Of a stretch of 64,000 nucleotides of DNA, positions 32,653 through 44,041 are shown piece by piece. The stretch comes from Eleusine coracana subsp. coracana (Eukaryota > Streptophyta > Magnoliopsida > Poales > Poaceae). The notes under the pieces were generated by a model that worked only from the letters and a program-made list of their open reading frames with translations, ran no database searches and was not told the DNA's origin. The stretch lies in the NCBI GenBank assembly GCA_032690845.1, contig CM064428.1, positions 20,806,001 to 20,870,000 of the forward strand, read 5' to 3'. Position 1 is the stretch's first letter. Every line of letters begins with the position of its first letter. The position numbers and the translations under genes are program-made.

Positions 32653-34927
32653 CGAGACGGACAATATATCAGAGTAATAAGGACATGTGAGTCATTTTTA
32701 TCAGCAAACTTTTCAATTCACATGTTACAAAGTTAAAGATTAGACTAAAGATGTTCAACTCAAGCTTTATAACTACTTCAGAAGGTTCTAGATGTCATCT
32801 TAACCCACATGGTACGCCCTGTTTTCTATTTGTAACGTTACTAGTGTTGTCTAGATGAGACGAGTTTCTTCCTTCGCTCGTTTAGGATGCTAAAATTGCA
32901 AAACTGAGTGCGCAATACAGGGCCCGAGATTAGGCTCAGCCGTGTGATGCAAACTAGCGTCCTCTCACATCACGGATGTCCGTCTGCACACTGAAGGCTG
33001 AAGCAATTAGTCATTAAGTTCTCATTGATTGGTTGAACTCATGTTCCATTTTAACAAGCTCCCTGTCTAGGATGGAGTCATTTTTTAGCTTCCACTTATA
33101 ATAGCTGCAAATCGAGTTCCTATAAAGCCATTTAACGAGCATGTCTATCAAAACCGAAGAAGAAAACATTTGGTTGCACGTTGGAAATCAAGTTATATTT
33201 TGGTATTCCAAGTGGGTATTACAGATCAGGAGAGGAATCACTCTATACATACACAGTACTGCATGCACGTTAACATATGCAGTGTATGTTATCCGTACTA
33301 ACCATATATGCATATGAATATAAAAAAACATATATGCCTTCGCCAACAACCATCTAACTTCAGAGTGTGACCTTGTAAAAGCAGGAAACATGTCATCTTC
33401 GAAATCTAGCAAACTGTCTAGACTTCTGCTTTGTATTATAATGAGCACTCTCAATCTAACAAGCTGTGAATCACAGAATTATAAGTATCCCAGAACTCTT
33501 CATTGGTCATGGTAAGTAGTACCCCAAAATTTATGACATGAAAAAAAAAATCCAAGAGTATGTTGAAGTATTTGGGTCAAGTTTCCATGTCCATTCGAAC
33601 GATTGCACCGCCCAAATTGAAAGTTAACAAAATCATTCTCGACGTTGAGATGGACAAATAGAAGAATCATTTGATTGATTCTTATTGTTATCAGTAGAAA
33701 ATGTAAAACTGGTCAGTCCACCTCTGCCACACAAGATGGGAAGGCCCAAACCACACTGAAGCTGAAACAAAATGCAGCAATTGAGCCAATGGTAGATTAA
33801 AGCATTACTCTTATATAATACATGTTTCAATGCTAAACAGTAAAGTATCTTTACAACAACACTCTTTCATTCATTTTAAGAAAACAAATGAAGCAATGAC
33901 TATGCTGTCTTTGAATACCCCAACCGCTTGGTGTGTACCAGTGCCGAAAACTCTCACCAATTAATTACAGGGTCCATGGAATTTCTAGGCATCTATCATT
34001 TAGGTGGAACTTAATGGAGTATCATTCATGATTCAGTATGTATGTAAAACTACGAAAAACACCTGATGAGTGATAATACTCTTTTGTAAAATGAGACTAG
34101 TATTCTCATGTACTCACATTTAACACACGAGCCCAGAGTCATCTAGGCATCAAAGCTAATATTACTACTTAAAACTTGTTCAGAGATAGATATTATGCTT
34201 ATAAGGTGTGCCTAATACAACAAACAAGAGTTTCTGATATGTTGACCTGCTGAAGGATAAATCATCCTGTTTTCAGTTATTGCAGCAATCCTTATCTGCA
34301 GTCGAATACGTCCATTTCTCAGTGACCGGAGGCCATAACATAAATATGTCAACCTAACGGCTAGGGTCATATTGTAGATTTATGTTAATTTAATCACTTC
34401 AGGTCCTTGTCATGCATAAATACCACAGCAGCTTAAGGGCCCGTGCAGGACAGTAAATCTTTGCATAACAACCTAAGAGCTAGTGTCATATTGTAGATTT
34501 ATTTTAACTGAATCATTTCACGCCATTGTGATGCATAAATATTGCAGCAGCTTAAGGGCCTATGCAGGACAGTAAAGTTCTTGCATAGAAAATCTTAAAC
34601 ATTGTGGTTCATAACAGAAGGAAGCACCCAACCTATCCTGATTCATACAATCACACGTGAAAGAAATATAGAAATTAAACTCTACAGGTTGATCAGCTTA
34701 CATAAGAATGAGCCGTCACCGAATCATATGTAGGCTTCAAACATTCTAGTGGAAGTTAGATTGTCAATCCGTCAAAGTCACCCATCAGTTGCACATCTAA
34801 ATTGAAAAATGGTTTCCGATCCATTGGTTATGGTGCACGAATATTTTCCTACAAACAACTGAATGAGAAATGAAGCACAAGATCCAGATGATAAAATTAC
34901 TTGATGAGAACCTTCTCAAATACCTCT
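32653..34927. other. Intergenic region, 3' of the ATPase gene
   Basis: AT-rich, with no supported gene. The part next to 34928 should contain the 3' UTR of the ATPase gene. A 119-base tandem duplication occupies 34350-34588. The rest shows no element I can name. Confidence 0.5.
34350..34588. repeat. 119-base tandem duplication
   Basis: Two diverged copies, starting CAACCTAACGG at 34350 and CAACCTAAGAG at 34469. They share the blocks TCATATTGTAGATTTAT, ATGCATAAATA and GCAGCTTAAGGGCC in order. Confidence 0.85.
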
Positions 34928-37900
34928 TTACTTGTAGCCAACTTCTTTCATTAAATGCCGATAGCTACGCCCACGTATTATACGTTGCCAAAAGTATGAC
35001 ATTGATTCTTGAAGGTTGAATTGTAGCCTCTGTTGAACAAGCCTAGGCAGAACAACAGGAAAAGAGTAAAATACAGGCACACAAATATTTACTCCAACAG
35101 GTAAGGTGTACAAGAACAAACCATCTAGCAAGACAACGCTGAATCCCACGAGTAACAGGTCGCATAAAGGATGGATCTCTTTGTTGATAAAGCAAACCAA
35201 CCTAACAAACAGCAACCATGATATCATAATGTCAATATCATTAGAAGGATATAAAACAGTGCTTATTTGAAAGTACCTCCGTCATGGCAACTGCTGCAGG
35301 ATCATCCAATATTTCCAGGCTGTCATCTGATAGGTAGTTCACCTGTGGAATACACAAAATAGAATATTCTAAAGCTCCAGTTTTTTTTTTTTGAAACTGA
35401 AAAGCTACAGTTTTCCATAAATAGGTTATCTAAATATCATTTAATGCATTATGCAATAATTTTTTTTATCATGCATTATGCAATAATTTGAATATACATA
35501 ATATCTATTCTTTTACATCCAAGTTTGAATGTATTCTATAATTTTGAGTATACATTAAATAATATTTCCATCCATGTTTGCTAGTATATTCTCTCAAACA
35601 TGGAATCAGGACACATTATCACTTCTCCTAAAAGTTCAATGTCTATTCATCAACAGATGTAAATACACTTGTAAAAGAAGAGATTATTACCCCAAACTCG
35701 GTGTTCACAAATGATTGAACAAAATCCATAAGTTGAATCTTTGCCCATTTATAGGACGAAGCAGGGTTCTCATCCTGAGGGGGGTGTCTCCAAGGTGCAC
35801 CAAAAGATAGCCTGTTCTCTGGTATTTTACCCTCACGGGCATCAGAGGCAAACTTCTGCAGCATTCCTAATGCTGTTTCCATTGCTGGATTCACTACTGA
35901 GACCTGGTGAGCAGAAATAAAACAACAGTCATCCTTTTGCCCATCGTATTTTTGTTTACGCTCCCCTGATTTAATTTTGGAGGAGACATCCCAAGTAGCA
36001 TAATTTTTCAGCCACTAGATCTAGCTGAAACTTCACTTACTTGCAAGTGAGCCAGATATGTATCGATTATTTCCTCGATATTCCTATCATGCAGAGTCCT
36101 GTAATGCAATGGAGAGTAATTGGTGATATCGTATGGAAGAATTTAAGATAACTGAAATACATTAACATGTAAGCTTTAAAACTTGAATATGTAGGAACAA
36201 GGAATTATGCTATCACAGTCGAATTTTTCAATGGCTTGATTCACTGGGATAATGGCTCTCCTAAAAAAAGGCCTTGTATATACATTCCATTTAAGATAAT
36301 AGAAATTTTGCACTCAACCCTTTAAGTTGTTCTACTTATTAGTATCGGCAGATAAGGAAACAATAGAAATGATAGCAAAAATCATATTTAGATATAAGAT
36401 AATGTCAGCATGTGATAAACATAAAGACAACTGCTATACATATGGCTGGGTCCTCCGACCTAGCAGTATGACCAGTTCAAGCGAGTGCAACTCAGCAGAT
36501 ATAGGGGAATGTTTTTCACTCGTCAGACAATTCAGTCGGAACATCCAGAGTATGTCCAGCATTTCCATTTAATAAACAACTAAGTGGGCATGTTACTTAC
36601 CCTGGGCTATTCGCCTTTTGTTTAAGCATATATATCTCAGACAATTGTCGTGGGTTTGGACCAAGAATCTCATCCACAACTTTCCACTACAACTTCAATA
36701 AAAGTAAGAAACAAATTATGCACAGAATTGACCACGGGGGAAAAAGAAACAGAGAATTGATTCATAACTTGAAGAAGGGAAATTTTGCAGGTTTGAAATC
36801 TTACTACCTCCTGTTCAGTGAAGAACTCAGAAACCATGTGCAGCTTAGCTTCTTGTTGTGTCCAACCAAATGTCTGTCATCCAATTTTTATGTTTAATTA
36901 ACTAAATAAAGGGAAATGGAAAAAGGAACACTCCAAAGGCAAAAACAACCATACCTCACGAGAAATAAATATGTTTGGGAACCCGAAATCAACAAATGCT
37001 TGGGAAGAATAGTATCTGCAAAGAAGTAAAAACTGAGCTGGAGACTGCTTGATTATATGTAGAACAAATGCAGCAGATAGTTCATTTACAAAATGACATA
37101 ACATGACAAGGGTGAACTATTTGTGTTACAGATAGCCCATAGCATGCCAGGAGTATACTGGTTCAGTTAAGGAAAACTAAACAGGGCAGAAAAAAATATT
37201 TTTGAGTGGCTGTGGCTTTTCCTGCTGGTTTTTGTGGGTTTCATCTCTAGCCTACCCCAACTTGCTTCGGACTAAAAGGCTTTGTTGTTATTATTGTTGT
37301 TGGCTATGACTAGCTTATTTTCTTCAGGGTAGAAACAATTATCACGACAAAACGATGATGAATATACCAAATCTAGAGTTGAGAGCAAACAGATTCTCTA
37401 GAAGAATATGATTTTGTGATTTGATATTGCAAAAGCGTAATTTGAAATGGTTGTTCTTAGCAAGCACTCAGCAGAAGTTAGTGCAGCCGCACAACAAAAC
37501 ATCTACGAGAGGACAAGTTTTGAAGATATTTTCCCCCTTAAACCACTTTACTTGGAAATCTATCCTTCTTTATTGTGAGGAAAAAGGAGCTTTAATCCAA
37601 CAAAGAACAGACTGGAAATCCACTAAACAGTTATTTATGGATGCCCATCATGTCTTTCTGCTTTTAATTTTGCATGTTAAAAAATTATGGCAGGTTATAA
37701 TTCTGGGAGTCACAGGATTGTCAATTTAGCTCTTGAAACCATGGATTGAAAAACCGACGAAAACCAGTCGGTTTCCGTGGTTTTCGACCAAACCGGTCCG
37801 GTCCAGTTTCAGCGGACAACCGGTTTTCGGTCGAATTATTTTTTAAATTTTGAAAATTTGAAAAAATTTGTAATTTCGAAAACCGGTAAAACCAAGCGAT

Positions 37901-39278
37901 AAACCGAGCGATAAACCGGAGAAACCAAGCGGTTTTTCGAAAGAAGAAATTTTCTCAATAAACCGAGCGGTAAACCGAGAAAACCGAGCGATAAACCGGA
38001 GAAACCGGTCGGTAAACCGGAGAAACCGACCGGTTGGCTCTAAAATTTCGTTCAAATTTGGGTTTTGATATTTGAGCGGTTTTCTCGGTTTTCGCAAAAA
38101 CCGTAAAACCCGTGTGATCCGGTTTCCATAGTTCAATCGGTTTTTTAAACCCTGCTTGAAACACTACAAATAATCTACCTCGGAGCATGCAAACTCAATG
38201 CAGGAAAAGGGGGCACAATAACTCACCCATCTGAAGATGATATAAACACCGGCAAGCAGCGCTCATTGGCACCAAGTGCAATCACTCTCCAAATGAAGCT
38301 ATCATGGTACATTGATGCAGGCACCATCGTCTCGTCCTCACAGCTCGCATTCCTCAGTACATCCACATTGTTAAGCACCAGTTTTGGCTGCACAGTACAA
38401 ACAGAGTCATCAAAACAATATGCCAAGTTATCGACTCATTTCCCACAAAGCCAACTAACTGTCACCAAATTTACCTGGAAGAAATCCTCCTCAGCTGCAC
38501 ACGACAGCACATCTAGCAACAGGCACGGCCAGTCAGTGGCCGAATTGGCCAGTGTGCGCGAGAACTTCCCGGTTCGATTCATCTCCCTTACCGCCTCCTT
38601 TCTCCACCCCTCCTGCATCCTGAGAGCCTCCTTAGCCACCCGCAGGGCCGCCATCGCCTCCTGGATGTACGCCCTCTCCTCCATGGAGCAGTTGATCGCC
38701 TCCCCATCACGAATACAGAACGTGTCGTCATCCTGACGGGCCGAGGCGAGGACGGCCCTCGACCAGAGCGCCGGCACGGAGGTGGTGGAGGAGCGCGCGG
38801 GCACGGAGGTACCCGAGGATCGGGCAGCGGGGATCCCAGCGAGGCGGGAGAGCACAGTACGGAGGCCGTGGGAGCGGGAGAGCGCGTGGAGGACGTCCTT
38901 AGATCCCACGGCGCCACGGAGGACGGCGTCACGGGCGAGGCCCTCGAGCGCGGACTCGAGGCGGACGCGGAGGTCGGGCAGCGAGGAGGCCGGGTCGGCG
39001 GGGAGCAGGGACCACGGCACAGCGGCGGAGGACGGGGAATTGGGCGTGGGGTAGACAAAGTCGACGAAGGCGGCGGCGTGGGGCCCTTCGGACCACCGCG
39101 GGAGGAGGCGGTGGAGCAGGAGCGTGGACTTGCCGACGCCGCGGGGCCCGTGGAGCAGCAGCGGCTGAGGCACCCGTGGGCGGAGCGCGTGGTTGTGGAG
39201 TACGGTCTCCAGTAGTGGCCGCGGGATCACGCGCCACGGACGGCCGACTACGCCGGCGGCGGCAGCCGCGGCGGCCAT
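34928..39278 (-). CDS. P-loop ATPase of unknown role, ten exons, 569 aa
   Basis: Exons inferred from GT/AG sites and frame: 39278-38475, 38387-38227, 37015-36955, 36873-36808, 36686-36601, 36098-36041, 35903-35691, 35342-35277, 35201-35122, 35042-34928. They sum to 1,710 bases, an exact multiple of three with one terminal stop, and every junction keeps frame. Walker A is GPRGVGKST (residues 44-52); a hydrophobic strand KLVLNNVD at the start of exon 2 may be Walker B. Exon 1 is very GC-rich; later exons are AT-rich. The ATG at 39278 has a strong context (gccgccATGG). An in-frame ATG at 39437 would add 53 residues rich in Ser, Leu and basic residues, possibly an organelle transit peptide. It resembles plant AAA/ATPase-like proteins that lack a named function. 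No symbol is assigned. Confidence 0.88.
37225..37305 (+). repeat. SINE 3' tail, Au type, in intron 2
   Basis: CTACCCCAACTTGCTTCGGACTAAAAGGCTTTGTTGTTATTATTGTTGTT matches the known 3' end of Au-type plant SINEs: a conserved block followed by TTG/TTA repeats. The 5' tRNA-like part (A and B boxes) is not recognisable, so the copy looks 5'-truncated. It lies in intron 2 of the ATPase gene, opposite to the gene. Confidence 0.65.
37740..38154. mobile_element. Non-autonomous hAT MITE, 415 bp, in intron 2
   Basis: Flanked by a perfect 8-base duplication CTTGAAAC (37732-37739 and 38155-38162). Ends CATGGATTGAAAAACCG and, in reverse complement, CAGGGTTTAAAAAACCG: imperfect inverted repeats with the CA(G/T)GG start common in hAT elements. 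The inside is full of AACCGG(T/A) and ACCGAGCG words on both strands and has no coding capacity. Confidence 0.85.
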
Positions 39279-39714
39279 GGCGGCGCGGCGAGGTGAATGC
39301 AGTAGGGGTTTGGGAAGGCTTAGGAGAGGGAGACCAGTGACGAGCACGAGTGGAGAGGAGAAGGCCACATGGCTGTGTAGGATCTTGGGCCTAGTCAGGC
39401 CGGTGTAAAACTGGTTTGAGCTGGGTACGGGCTGCATAACTGGACCATAACCTTGATGGGCTAGATTTTATTTGGACTGAAATAGGTAAACAAAGCCCAA
39501 TTACATGACTTGTTCATCTCTCGGGGCTCGAAACTAAAATAGGACTCCATTCATCTGAAAAAAAATCTACCTAACAGAATGCAAATAGCCATAACCGGTC
39601 CCTGTTTGTACATTAAGTGTTTTAATTATGACTCACACGTTGCTCAGGGTCTCACGGCTGAAAATTACATGAATTGGGGCATCGATATTAACACAACTAC
39701 GCAAGGATGTTATT
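39279..39714. other. 5' flank of the ATPase gene
   Basis: GC-rich up to about 39410, then AT-rich. It contains the possible upstream start codon at 39437. No clear TATA box. Confidence 0.4.
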
Positions 39715-40454
39715 AGGCCAATCTCAGTGATAATTTATTTGGGTTTTATTTTCACTAAATGACATGCCACATAAACAAAGCTGATAACATGACATGAGTT
39801 TTATGAGGAGAGAGGAAAAATGAGTTTCATGGGAATGAAACTGCATGTACATGGTTACCAAAATCTTGAAACTGAAATGAAACTCTATTGAGAGTGTTTG
39901 AGTTTCATCTCTATATATTTATCAACTCTTATTGGTTATTTGGATGAAACATTTAAATGATATATTAATATATAAAACTGTGAAATGAAATTTTGCATTG
40001 AAAGATCTAATTTCATTTGTCAATTCAAAAATTACAAAATGACATGGCATTTTTGGAAACAATGAAATGAAAATATGGACTGAGGGCCAGTCTCAATGGA
40101 CCTTTCATTTGCAATTAATTAGTTATCATATCGGCAAAAGTGGTGACATAGCAGGAAATTTATTATAAAAATGAGCAAATGTCTTTCATCCCCATGAAAG
40201 ACTATGTGCACTCTTTCTAACAAAATGAAAGCCAAATAAAAGTGCATTAAGGGTATTTTCTTTCGTCCCAACCAAGCACAACCAACCATTAAAGTCCACC
40301 TAGCAACAATTTAATGTTTTGATAAACATATGAAACTGTGATATGAAACTAAGCACTGAGAGACGTAGTTTTATTTCATAGTATAAAATCTCAAAGTTGA
40401 TGTGTCACTGTCCCAATAAATTTAAAAATAAACATTTTTCATATGAGACTGTCC
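39715..40454. repeat. Two MITE-like copies in tandem (MULE-like ends)
   Basis: Copy 1 about 39715-40083, copy 2 about 40084-40454. Both begin GGCCA(A/G)TCTCA(G/A)TG and share internal blocks, such as ACTGTGAAATGAAATT...GCATTGAAAGATCTAATTTCAT at 39975 and its counterpart near 40333, about 365 bases apart. The end of copy 2 (GAGACTGTCC) is the inverse of its start. A possible 9-base duplication is poor (6 of 9). Confidence 0.45.
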
Positions 40455-40794
40455 AATGATTGAAACAGTGATGCTGCTGCTGCTAGATCGTGCATGATTG
40501 TGCCTTGTGGTCGATGGACTGATTGATTTATGTGTGTGTAGGCCCCTTGCAATGCAGGCAATCTGAAATATAGCCACAAAACGAAAGGAGTGACGACAAT
40601 TACACGATCGACCTTACGTGTGCTGGCAGCTGCTATGTCCCCTCTACTCACTAAAGGGGCAGAGGCGAAGCAGTATGAGGGGTGGAGCCAGCATAACAGA
40701 TGAGGGGGTGCTGAACTAATGCTTCCTCCAACGTCTGTACTAGTGTAGAAATTAGCTATTTTAATTGATAGGTACTTATATTATATGGTACTAA
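40455..40794. other. Short intergenic stretch
   Basis: No gene or named element seen between the MITE-like copies and the start of the Copia stack. Confidence 0.4.
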
Positions 40795-41694
40795 TGAAAG
40801 GACCGAGTGATCGAGAGGGAGGGTGAATCGGAAACTTGCACTATGTACCAAATTCGTCAATTTCTAAAACCGACCACTTAAAACAACTCCTACACAATTC
40901 TAGTGATGGTTACCCTGACAAGATAATGAACCTATAAAAGGAACTACCACCTAAGCATACTAGTAGATCACACAAGGTAATATATCTCCTATATAAGCTA
41001 GTGATAAAGATACGCGGAAGCAAATAACAAGCTAGCAAATGAACCTACTCATGTAATGTGACAAGATAAGAAACTAGAGCATATAAGCATGAGTAGTACA
41101 ATATATACAAAGGTGATCAATCAAACCAAAGCAACTCCTATACATGCTAGTGATCAACCAATCACAACCAATCACAACCAATAACTAGCACTCTCAAGAT
41201 CGTGTACCAATCACTAGCACTCTCAAGATATGCAGGAGGGCTCAAATCGTGTACAAACGTGTGACAGTCTTCACAACCAATCACTAGTACTCTCAAGATA
41301 TGCAATATCTCCTCCTGATGCCCTCTTCTTTTTCTCTTGGACCTTAGCAAATGCTCTTAGGCATTCCACTGGCCAAGAGAGATCTCCAAGACCCCATCAA
41401 CAGAGTTATATAGGCTTCTAATCTTCAACTAGTTGTTGCTCCATGAAATTAGCTTTCTTAGCCAACTGACCAAACTGTCCGGTCACTGCCTGGCCAGACT
41501 GTCCGGTCACTGCAAACCCGAGCACCAACGGCTCTGCCCTCTACTGACTTCTACTGACTAGACCATACGGTCAATTGACCAGACTGTCCGATCCATTTCT
41601 CTCTCCAATCTAGAAACATTTCAGCGCTGCTTCCTCTCTGCCCTGTTCCTCAGCTGCACTGACCATATAGTCCGGTCACTTGACCGTACCATCC
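40795..41694 (-). repeat. LTR-B fragment (C-family Copia)
   Basis: Starts TGAAAGGACCGAGTGATCGAG, the outer end of C-family LTRs. It includes the minus-strand TATA block (GCCTATATAACTC, about 41404-41416) and GACCGGACTGTCC-type words at 41470-41690. Internal parts are deleted compared with the complete LTR at 41815. At 41694/41695 it changes abruptly to LTR-D sequence. Confidence 0.75.
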
Positions 41695-41809
41695 GATGAT
41701 CTGAGAAAAGTCCGACGCGTCGGACATCTCCCTCGGACTCCAGTACCTCTGCCACCCCCGTGTTGTCGGACTTGTCTGAGGCATCGGGTAAGTCCCTCAG
41801 AGTCCAGTT

Positions 41810-41814
41810 CCATC
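41810..41814. repeat. C1 target-site duplication, left copy
   Basis: CCATC, repeated at 55415-55419. The uninterrupted site can be seen in the related LTR at about 62126 (CAGTTCCATC followed by ATTAACCC). Confidence 0.92.
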
Positions 41815-44041
41815 TGAAAGGACCGAGTGACCGAGAGGGAGGGGGGGTTGAATCGGGAACTTGCACTATGTACCAAATTCACCAATTCCTCAAACCGACC
41901 ACTCAAAACAACTCCTACACAATCCTAGTGGTGATCACACTAGCAAGATAATGAACCTATAAAAGGAACAACAACCTAAGTATACTAGTGGATCACACAA
42001 AGGCAATACAACTCCTATGCAATCCTAGTGGTGATCACACTAGCAAGATAATGAACCTATGAAAGAAACAACAACCTAAGCATACTAGTGGATCACACAA
42101 ATGCAATACAACTCCTATGCAATCCTAGTGGTGATCACACTAACAAGATAATTGTCCTATAGAAGGAACAACAACCTAAGCATACTAGTGGATCACACAA
42201 AGGCAATGCAACTCCTATGCAAGCTAGTTACCAAAGATACGCGGAAGCAAACAACTAGCTAGCAAGGAGTTCTACTCAAGCAAAGCTACTAGATCAACAA
42301 GCATATAGAAAGCATACAAGCATGAGTAGCACAATACATACTAGGGTGATCGATCAAGCCAAAGCAACTCCTATACATGCTAGTGATCAAGTATGAAGGC
42401 TAAGCACTACTAGCAAGTAAAGAAGCCTATTCATATAAGTCTACAAGGTAGTCAACTAGAGCAAGGTAAGCACACAAGCATGAATAGCACGGTATGTAAA
42501 TGCGGGAAGTAAAGCATCATAGTAAGGAGTAGTGTAAGAGATGGCTCATAATTTTTCCCGAGGTCTTGGAAGGATGGCACTTTCCCCTACTCCTTGTTGG
42601 ACCACTCCCGCCGGAGTCCCTGTCCCTTCCACCACCAAGTGGAGTTCTCGCCCACGAGCCCGCAATCACTCCTAGAGTGAAGACACGGTGTGCGTCACCG
42701 CTGCACAAAGCACAAGCTCGCCTCCCTCGAGAACTTGTCGGACTCCCCGAGCCGACACGGGTGCTCACTATTGATGCCCCTTTCACCGGCGGGCTCAAAC
42801 CATGTACAAACGTGTGACGGCCTTCACAACCGATCACGATAGGCTCGATCATTGACACCTAACCAGTCTAGGTCTCACCATAGACCAAGAGTAATAATCT
42901 ATATCACACCCTCAAGGACACCCTAGCCTTAGATGTGCAAGATGCTCAAGTTACTCTCACTAGCACTCTCAAGATATCCAATATCCTCTCCTAGTGCTCC
43001 TCTCTTGGCCCTTTGGCTCCCAATAGATGCTCCCAGCAATCCCAATGGCCAAAGGCAGTCTCCAATACCCCAGCAATGAGTTTATATGGGCTTCCAACCT
43101 CAAACTAGCCGTTGCTCCACGAAATAGCCTCTCTGGACGTACTAACCGGACAGTCCGGTCACTGTCCAGACCGGACAGTCCGGTCTCCACCGGTCAACTC
43201 CTCCAGAGCCGTTTCTCTCTGTCCGCTATTTCCTCCATACTGACTGGACCGTCCTATCTTCATAATTCTGGATCCCAACAGAAACTTCTTCTCTGTGTTC
43301 TGTCGCCTCCCCTGATGACCATACAGTCCGGTCTTCACATCGGACTGTCCAATCTCTTCTCTCCTTTCTCCAAACAGAGATGTTGTCGATGCTTCCTCTT
43401 CTGTCCGAACCATCTCCATACAGACCAGACCATCCGGTCTGCACATCGGACTGTCCGGTCTCTATGATTCCTCTGCCAACAGAATTCCTCGCCTCCAACA
43501 TCTTCTTTGTAGAGGATTTTCCTCTGATCACCAGACCGTCTGGTCTCTAAGACCTCTCTATCTGGTCTTTACCTGCAGAAGCTAAAACTCCTCATCTCCT
43601 CCTGACTTCATTTCCCGGCTTCTCCGAACAGCTCCTTGGCATCTCCACTATCAACTAGTGCCTGTGATTTTCACCGAGCATTCATGCACATCACCGACTA
43701 GACATGACCTAAGATAAATGATCTAGACCCCCTTGATAGTCCGGTTTTTCCTATGGACTCAAAGACCTAACAACTAGACAAGTGTTCCCAACACTTGCTC
43801 CATAGCTTGTCCTCAGCCTTGATCCATCTCCATCAACCCTTGGACTCTATCAAGCTCATCAAGCCTCCATACTTGTGGTCATTGTCATCAACCGCCATGG
43901 CAACCATCAATGATCATCATAAGATAGATAAGGTTTCCTACACACACAACACTCGTGTAGACATTAGTCACATTTTATGTTTGTCATTCATCACCAAAAC
44001 AATCATACCTTTGGGTGACCTCAATGGTCATGAACCTTACA
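41815..44041 (-). repeat. C1 3' LTR
   Basis: TGAAAGGACCGAG...AACCTTACA, 2,227 bases. It has three exact-period 100-base tandem units from 41909, a minus-strand TATA box near 43079-43088 (CCCATATAAACTC), and an array of CCGGACAGTCCGG-type palindromic words at 43140-43560, just upstream of the TATA on the minus strand. Confidence 0.9.
41909..42230. repeat. 100-base tandem repeats in C1 3' LTR
   Basis: The block CAACTCCTA(C/T)(A/G)CAATCCTAGTGG restarts at 41909, 42009 and 42109, with a partial fourth start at 42209. The 5' LTR has the same array at 53252, 53352, 53452 and 53552. Confidence 0.92.

Noticed and set aside
36327..36572. 81-residue plus-strand frame
   Set aside because: Lies in an intron of the ATPase gene, AT-rich, with no recognisable motif.
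38588..39215. Long Arg/Pro-rich frames overlapping exon 1 of the ATPase gene
   Set aside because: Shadow frames of the GC-rich exon; the frame with the Walker A motif splices correctly.
41909..42230. Satellite DNA
   Set aside because: Only three 100-base units, confined to the two LTRs of one element.
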